Of a stretch of 64,000 nucleotides of DNA, positions 49,301-58,300 are shown one piece after another. A program made the position numbers and the translations under genes. The DNA comes from Monodelphis domestica (lineage: Eukaryota; Chordata; Mammalia; Didelphimorphia; Didelphidae). The notes beneath the pieces are model-generated. The model was given only the letters and a program-made list of their open reading frames with translations. It searched no databases and was not told where the DNA came from. Every line of letters begins with the position of its first letter. The first letter of the stretch is position 1. The stretch covers positions 25,528,442-25,592,441 of the forward strand of contig NC_077230.1 in the NCBI RefSeq assembly GCF_027887165.1, read 5' to 3'.

Positions 49301-52300
49301 GCTTATTATTTGAGGGAGGAAGGGGGTACAAGGAATTAGAGAGGAAGGGGTGGGAAGAAGGAAGAGAATTTGGAACAAAATTTTTAAGAAAATGAATGGT
49401 AAAAAATTGCTTTTGCATCTGATGGGGAAGACCAAAATTTTATGTGTATACACACATGCACACACATACATACAAAAAATGCAATAAAAATGTGTTCTGT
49501 CTAGCATATACAACACATCTGATAAAGGTCATCAAATTCTTGCTTGAAGACCTCCACCATAAGTGACCACCACTTTCTGAGGCAGCCTATTACACTTAGG
49601 AATAGTTTTCCTTGTTAAGAAGGTTTTCCTTACATGAAAGCTACATTTGTCTCTGTACCTATTGCTTCTAGTTCTGCCTCTGGGGTCAAGTGAACAATTC
49701 TGTACCTTCTTTAACATAACAACCCTTTTAGACCCTTGAAGATGGCTGCCATTCTTTTTCCACTCCTCTTCCCCCACCATCCTTTAGGTCTTTCTTTCTT
49801 AAGGTTCTAATTCATCATTTAGCCTTATCTTCAGACCTTTCACCATTCAGCCTGCTGTCCTCTAGAAGTTCTCCTAAAACAGGTTAACTGAATGCTGCTC
49901 TCAGATGTGATCAGGATAGGCTAAAGTACAATGGGACTGTTAACTTCCTTGATCCTAGATGTCTTAATGAAATGTAAGGTGTTTATATTGCAGTGTTTTA
50001 TAGCATTTTTTAGTTTAAATTATCTGGCTTCATAGCCTTCTTGAAATTCGAAAAGTTAAAAATAAATCAAATGTGAGGTCTAACCCAGAACAATAAATGA
50101 CTTCCTCTAAACACCACTGAGTTTTAAAAAAATCCCAAATAAGATATCTGTGTTTGTTTTTTCTTCCATCATAAGCATGTTGAGAGCAAATAATATGTCA
50201 TTTTTACTTTGTAAGTCACTTACTGACATGTATTATCAGAGATAATGATACAAAATTTGTGGGTTATTGAAATTAAAATGAGGCAAGGAAAAATCACTCT
50301 TAGTCCCCTGCTAAATTGCTCATTGCTATTAAAGTTCATATTTTGAGAATCACTGTTGAACATATGAACATAGACCTAGGTTAGGATGCATACTTGATTT
50401 CAGCAAGAAAATGGTCCCATGTTAGCTTTTGAATAAATTATGACTGATTACTCTCCTTGATCTTCCACAGCAGAGGGTGAACTCTATACATTTGGAGAAC
50501 CAGAGAATGGAAAGTTAGGTCTGTCACCCGAGCAACTGAAAAATCATAGAATTCCTCAGTTGGTTCTTGGAATTCCTGGGAAGGTGAATCAAGTGGCTTG
50601 TGGTGGAGGGCATACAGTAGCTTTAACAGGTAGGTACCTAAAAGAATTTTGTATTGACTTTTCATTTTTTTTTCTGTTTTGGTAAATAAGAAATTTACTG
50701 TTGATAGGCCTGAATAGCTTTAGACTTTCAGGTAATCTCTAATATGTGCTTTAGTCTGTTGTAATAAAAATCCTTTTATATTATCTGGTAAAGATAGCTT
50801 TTGCTGTTTGTGTAAAATGATTAAAAGAGATAGGGAAAATGAATAGAAGCAATTTTTGCTACTAAGACTACTTCCATTTTGAGAATCATTGAGGCTATAA
50901 GTGTATTTTAATGACTATAAATTTGATGTGGGTTGTTTTGTGACCTAGTTTTTCAAAGATAAAAATGACATAAATGCTTTCATTTATTCCATGTATCTCT
51001 GTACATGTATAAGTATGAACACATCTCCACTTTCATTCCTATTTAATATATAGTGATTATCATTTTCATTTCTTTCTTTGGAGAAGCTTTATGTCTATAT
51101 TGCAGTAGTATTAGATCTGGTTAATATTTTTTGTTAAATTTGCTTTGTAGTTTTTATATGAAGGATGCTTTGGAACTCAGTAGTGTCTTCATGTATTTAA
51201 CATATAGAGCATATTTATTTAATCATTTTATGGAACTTACCGCAAAACATCTGAATGAGGGTCATGTCACTGGTGTGTTTGGTTTTTTAAAAGATGATCA
51301 AAGTGTTTAAAAAATGTCTGTATATTATCTGTTTTAGTTACCTAGTAAGATTTTATCACCTTTTTTTTTTCATTATAATCAATAGACAGTTTTTTTGTCT
51401 ACCTGCTTACAAATTTGGCAAAGGAATAACCTCCCATCCCTTCACAGTTATTTCCCTGGGCATCATCCTTGAACTAGCTACACTTTGTTCTCTTCTCCAT
51501 CTTGACCATTTCATGAACCAGCTCAACTCTATGTTATCCTCTTTTGAGTGTCTTGCCCCCTTATCATAGTGCTGATCTTGCCCTGTCAGGATTTAGCCTT
51601 GGATCACTCCCACTAACCATTGCCTTCACTTCTATCACCTGACTTCACTTCTACACATCTCAATGAAGAGGAAAAAAAATCACAAAACCTTTTTTATTAG
51701 ATCCACTATAAATTTATATTACATAGTTTCAATTTCATAGTTTTTACTTTCTTCTTTACTCCACTCTCACATGAAGAGATGGTTCCTCCCCTTACTGAGG
51801 CTAAGCCTTCTACCTGCACAAGTGATCGATCCCATTCCATCCTTTCTTCCCCAGGAGCCTGACTCCTGTCTCCACTCTCATTTATCATTAGTCTCTCAGT
51901 GTACTGGCTGCTTCCTTCCTGCTAACAAACATTCTCATGTTTGCTTCTTTCAAAAAAAATTCTCACTTTTTTTTCATCCCCTCATCATTTCATTTTTTTT
52001 TAGGTCTAACCTCCTTGAAAAAGCTGTCTGTAATAGTTACCTTTCCTTCCTTTTTCTCTTAACTCTTCTCAAATCTCTGCCATCTGACTTTGGACCACAT
52101 TCTTTAAAAAATATATTTATGTATTTAGAATATTTTTTTCATGGTTACATGATCATGATTTTTCCTGCCCCTCTTCCCTCCCCCTTCCCAGACCTGACAA
52201 GTAATTCCACTGGGTTATACATGTATCATTATCATTGTTCTAAACATATTTCAATGTTATTCATATTTGCAGTAGAGTTATCTTTTAATGCAAAATACCA

Positions 52301-55300
52301 ATCACATCCCCATTGAACCAAGTGATTGATCAGATGTTTTTCTTCTGCATTTCTCCTCTCACAGTTCTTTCTCCTAAGTACCTCTGGCTTGTCCTGGATC
52401 ATTGCATTGCTGCTAGTAGGAAAGTGTGTTACATTTGATTGTGCCACAGTGTTTCAGTTTCTGTGTACAATGTTCTCCTGGTTCTGTTTATTTCTCTCCT
52501 CTTCAGTTCCTGGAGGTCTTTCTAGTTCATATAGAAATCTTCCAGTTCATCATTGCTTTTTGGGCTTCTCTTGTGTATTGAGTTTGGACTTCAAATTTTT
52601 GTTTAGATCTGGCTTATTCCTCATGAATATTTAGAAATCTTCTATCTTATTGAATGTTCATTTTTTTTCCCTGAAAATATATACTTCGTTTCACTGGGTG
52701 ACTCTGGGCTGTAAACCCAAATCTTTTGCCTTCTTGAATATCATATCCCATGCCTTTTGATCCTTCAGTGTAGAAGCTGCTAGGTCCTGAGTGATCCTGC
52801 TTGTAGCTCCATGGTATTTGAATGGTTTCTGACTTTGAAATATTTTCTCCTTGACTTTGTGGCTCTTGAATTTCACTATTACATTCCTGGAAGTTGTCAT
52901 TTGAAGTTTTCTTTGTGGAGGTGATCTGTGAGTTCCTTCAATTTCAATTTCATTTTCTTATTTGAGAATCTCTATCTTTGATAATTTCTTATAATATGAT
53001 ATCCAATTTTTTTTTCCTTGATCGTGGCTTTCAGGTAGTTCAACAATTCTCAAATTGGATCCAGGATCTATTTTCTATGTCAGTTATTTTTTCAATAAGC
53101 TATTTCATGTTTTCCTCTGTTTTTTTTTATTCCTTTGATTCTGCTTTATTTTTTCATGATTTCTCATGAAATCACTAGTCTCTAGATGATGAATTCTGAT
53201 TTTGAAGGCCTGCTTTTCCTATGTCAGTTTTTGATTCTCCTTTTTCAGTTGACCCCTTTCTCCTTATATCACTTTCCTTTCTTCTTGCATCACTTTCATG
53301 TCTCTTCCTTCCACTTTACCTCTGCCTCCCTTAATTGATTTTTGAAGTCTTTTTTGAACTCTTCCAGAATCTGTGTCCAATCCATATTTTTCTTTTCGAC
53401 TTTGCATGTTTTTCCTTTCCTTTCACTGTCCCCTTCTGTGTCTGTACCTCACTTTTTGTCTCCATAAAATTCTTTAGAGTTAGGTGCTTTTTTGTTGTTT
53501 GCTCATTTTTCCTACCTATTTATAGATAGGCTCTGTTTTCTGGGAGGTTAGGATACCCTCTTAAACTTCAGTCCTTCTTTATATTATTCTGAGTTTATTT
53601 TCTGGGTCCTTACTAGTTTACAAATGGTCTGAGGACTGAGAGATCTGAGATCCCCCTCCCCCCTGCTGATTCAGTTGTTTCTTGATATGCTGATAGTTTT
53701 AAGACTTTCCTCAGGCTTGGATGTAAGCTTTTGATCTCACTCTGAACTTGATCCGGTCAGGGGCTGATCAAATTCTAGCCTCAGGCTTAGTCTTAAATTT
53801 TTGATCTCACTGTATACTTGATCCAATCAGGCATACCCTTGATTGCCCTATCCTTGGACAAAAAAAGATTTTGGGGGGAAATGGATGAGACTGTGAACTG
53901 TATCCTCACCCTAAACTGTGAACTACGTCCTCATCCCAAGCCCAAACTGGGATTCCTGGCTTTGCTCTTGGCTGGCACAGATCAGCTGATGTCAGCCCAG
54001 ATTACCCTAAGCTAGGACTCTGTATTTTTCCACAGGTTTGTAATTTCAAGGGGTGTGGGTTGGCTTGTACCACTATTTGCCCTAGTAGGATCTTAGGATC
54101 TGAATGTTGGCTTGGACATAGAAGCTGTGACAGCAGATGTGGGGTGGGGAAGTTGTGACTTGCTCTTCCCTCCTTGCTACAGCCTCTTGTTGGCTCTGCT
54201 TTCCTCTCACCCCAATGCCCCACATGTTCTCTACCTACCTTTTGAGTTTTCATTTTCTTCAAAGTTGTTTCATTCTGTCTCCTTATTGGTTCTTTCACTC
54301 CTGTATTCATTTTGTGGTGATGTTTTAATCTTGGTCTGAGAGTATTGGACCACATTCTTATTGACTGAAATCACTCCAGAGCTATCAGTGCTCTTTTAGT
54401 TGCCTAATCTAATGGCTTTTACTCACTCCTTATCCTTCTTGACCTTTCTGCAGCCTTTAAAAACACTGTAAATAGTTATTTTCTTTTTGATACTCTTGTT
54501 CCTTCTAGGTTTTTATCTTCTCTATATGTGTATGACCACCCCATCTCAATCTTCTTTGCTGTGTGTTTTCATCCAGATCAGGCTCTGGCTTGGGCCCCTC
54601 TCCCTTCTCCTCTCCTCCCTTCTCTCCTTTCCTTTTTTCTACCCTCCCCTCTCTTCTCTCCCATTTTCTGCTCCTTCCCCTTTTCTCCTTTCTCTTCATT
54701 TACTCAGGTCTCAGGGATTTAATTATCTTCTCCATGCTGATGTTTCTTCGATCAGTCCTAAACTCTTCTGACTTCAGCCTTGCATTTCAAACTACTTATT
54801 GAACATCTTGAATTGGATATTTCAGATATCCTTATCTCAACATGTCCAAAACTGATCTCATCTTTTCCCCTACTCTCCTCTTTCTAACTTTCCCTTTACT
54901 AATGAGAGCAAATACCAAGACAGGTATTCTACGGTGAACTGTCAGCTGGACTCAGGAAACAAGGCCGACCAAAGAAACGATTCAAGGATCAGCTAAAGTC
55001 AACCTTGAATTGGGCTGGCATGACACCAAAGCAACTAGAACTCGCTGCTTCTGACAGAAGCAGCTGGCGAACCCACATTAACCATGCCGCCACCACCTTT
55101 GAAGATGGACGACGTTGACGTCTTGCCACTGTGTGTGAACGCCGACACCAGGCCACAACCGCACCTCCTGTAACAATTGGCATCCCATGCCCCATGTGCC
55201 ACAGACTCTGCGCCTCAGTCTTTGGACTTCAAAGCCACATAAGGGTGCATCAATAGATAATAATGCACAAAGACCATTGTCATTCTCGGCTTCCGAGAGA

Positions 55301-58300
55301 CTACTACTACTACTACCTATCATCCTCCCAGGTCTCCAGGCTTGTAATCTAGGTATCATTTTCTACTTTTTATTCTTTTCCCTCATATTCCAATGTGTTA
55401 CCAAGAACTGTCAAAACTATGTTTTCTCCCCCACCTCCCCTATTCAATCAGCTCTAGTGGCTCCCCATGACCTCCAAAATCAAATGTGAAATTGTTCGGC
55501 TTCTAAGGCCCTTCATAACCTCTTTCCTTTCTATCTTTTCAATCTTTTTATTCTTTTCTACATAAATTTTTTGATCCAGTGACACCGGTCTCCTTGGTGT
55601 TCTTTATACAAAATATACTTCATCTCTTGACTCCATACATTTTCACTAATTTTTCACTTGCCTATAATTCTCCCTCCTTATATATTTGTCTCTTAGCTTC
55701 CCTGACTTCTAAATTTCAGGAAAAATTTACTTTCTACAAGAAGTCTTTCCTAATCCTCTTTAATGCAAGAACCTTCCCTCTCTGATTCACTCCTATTATT
55801 ACCCTATATTATCTTAGTTGTAATAGCTGTTGTTGTTTGGTAGGAAGTCATTAGGACATATTTGACTTTTTCTTTTGTTGTGAAACCCTACTACTTAGTT
55901 CAGTTCTAGGCACATACTAAGTATTTAAAAAACGATTGCCCACTGAAACTTACAAAGAACATAAAAGAATATGTGAATTTATGGACTGCTATTTTTATAA
56001 TTTATAAGAAGTCTATATTATTTAATATAGTAGTAATAAGACTTACTTGTTTGTGTTTTTCCTCCAGAACTTCCACATGCTTTCTGTTGTGTATTTCCTT
56101 AATGTATTGTTGATATTCCTTTCCCATCACTAACCAGTGTAAACTTCTTAGAGATAACATATAGAAATTTTGAGAAAGCCAGTCTTAAATGTATCATTAT
56201 ATTGCCACAATTGTGATTATTGATTTTCATAATTAGGAAAGAATAATTATGTTTTGTATCACATTTTAGAAAGTAGGGGAGTGTATAATATAGCGTAGAA
56301 AGCTAAACTACCCATGGATATGGAGAAGTACTAGAGCTATGTTTCCCCGGCATGGGAAGCCTCTCTGGTGAGGAATTTCTTGCTAACAATGTGGGTAACA
56401 CCTGCTCTATGATTTATAATCTTAGAGAGAATTACCTAAAGCACAGAATCAGTCTTCTGAGTTCCAATGGCATCCCTATTTCTGCTATGCTACACTGGTT
56501 CTTGATCATCCAAACAAGATAAAATAAAAATAGATATTGGAGGAGCTAGATTCTTGGAATTTTAAGAAATCAGCTCTTTAAATGAAGATGTATATGGGAT
56601 ATTTACAAAATTTGCAGGTAACTGATCCTGGGAGTGATGACTAAAATGTTAAATGATGGGGTCTAGATGTTCTAAAGATCTCAACTCATAAAATGACTGA
56701 GGGCTGAATAGTGTTAAGTTTATCCTCATTAAATTATATCTTAGGATCTACATTTGGGTAGAAAATATCAGTAGTAAATACCCAGGATGGAAAATGCTGT
56801 TAAACTGTTTGTGTGGAAAAGACATGCTTTTAGTTGACTATATTTTCAACATGAGTCAACAAATGGAATAGTGGCCTAAAATTAATTCGGTCATAGGTTT
56901 TGTTAATAGATACATAGGATATGAAATAAGGAAACTTATAAATATCTTTGTATTTTCCTTACAATTAAGAAATTTTATACTGCTAACAATTAGATCTTTT
57001 AAGTGAATGTCTAATAACTATTCCAGAGGAGGGACATCTAATGATTAAGTTAAAAGAGGTATTAGACTTATTCTTCATAGTTCCAAAGAACAGAACTGAG
57101 TAACTTATCTAGAACTTGGTTTTGGCCAAATATAAGGAAGAACAAATATAAGGAAGAACTTTCTATCAATTACAGCTTTTCAGACATGAAATAGATTTCC
57201 TTTTAAAAATGTGAACTCCCTTGCCCAGAATATTCAGGAAATATCTTTTTTGTCATCTATTTGAGATATTCTGAAAGATGATTCCTACATGGAGTAAGGA
57301 GGCTGAATTAAAACCTTTAAACACTTACGGGTCTATGACTCATTTTTACACTGGAATTTTACTCCTCAGATTTACCATGTTGTTATTATTATTTATATCA
57401 CTTCAATGCAAGCTCTGGGAAGTGAGGCAGATAAAGTGCTGGGTATGGTATCAAGAAAACTCATCATCTTGAGTTCAACTCTGTCCTCAGATATTACACT
57501 ATATGTGTAACCTTGGGCAAGCCACTGAACCCTGTTTGCCTCAGTTTCTCATCTGTAAAATGAACTGGAGAAGGAAATGACATAGATACTTTGGCATCTT
57601 TGCCATGAAAATCCCAAATGGGGTCATGAAGAGTTGGACATGACTGAAATGACTAAACAACAAAAGTGCAGGCTCTCATCATCTCATGCCTAGACTATTA
57701 CAACAGACTGCTTGGCTCAGTCCATCCTTCATTCAGCCACTAAGATGATTTTTCTCAAGTACTGGTTTAATCATATCACTGCTCAGTAAACTTCAGTGGC
57801 TCCCTATTGCCTTTTGGATCAAATATCAAATATTCTATTTGGCATTCAAAACCCTTCAAAATCTGACTCTCTTCTACCATTCCAGTCTTCTTACACTTTA
57901 TTCCCTCTACCTGTACTCTTTAATCCATTGATACCTCCTATTCATTTGGTGAGCAAGATACTCCAGTCTGTCAGTTCTGGGCAATTTCTCTGATTGTCCC
58001 CCATGTCTGGATTGCTCTTCATCCTCCACTATGACTATTGACTTTCTTGGCTTCCTTTCAGTCTCAGCTAAAATTCCATCTTTTATAGAATGCCTTCTCC
58101 AACCCCTCTTAATTCTAGTGCTTGCTCTTTCCTAACTATTTCCTACGATTATTCCCTATATAACTTCTTTTATGTATTTGCTTGATTGTTGTTTCCCTTA
58201 AGCTTTGTGAGGATAGGGAACTGTCTTTTGTCTCTTTTTTGTACCTCCAGCATTTAGTACAGTGTGCTGGTACATGGTATAGATATTTAATAGATTTTAT

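Larger units (their letters stand above)
51396..55935 (+). mobile_element. L2-like LINE, sense, split by two later insertions
   Basis: Pyrimidine-rich coding relic. 51400-52089 is the early part. 54360-54904 continues into the reverse transcriptase (D-L-S-A-A-F relic TTGACCTTTCTGCAGCCTTT near 54441; N-M-S-K-T-D as ACATGTCCAAAACTGATC near 54841). 55330-55790 is the late part (L-G-I-I-F ... Q-C-V-T-K-N-C). It ends near 55935 with the L2 tail TTCTAGGCACATACTAAGTA. A HAL1-type element (52105-54344) and another retrotransposon tail (54905-55330) interrupt it. Confidence 0.75.

Noticed and set aside
50438-50665. Minus-strand open frame over RPGR exon 7
   Set aside because: Shadow of the coding exon, without its own features.
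54487-54802. Overlapping hydrophobic frames in a pyrimidine-rich stretch
   Set aside because: The CT-rich interior of an L2-like LINE relic yields leucine- and serine-rich readings by chance.
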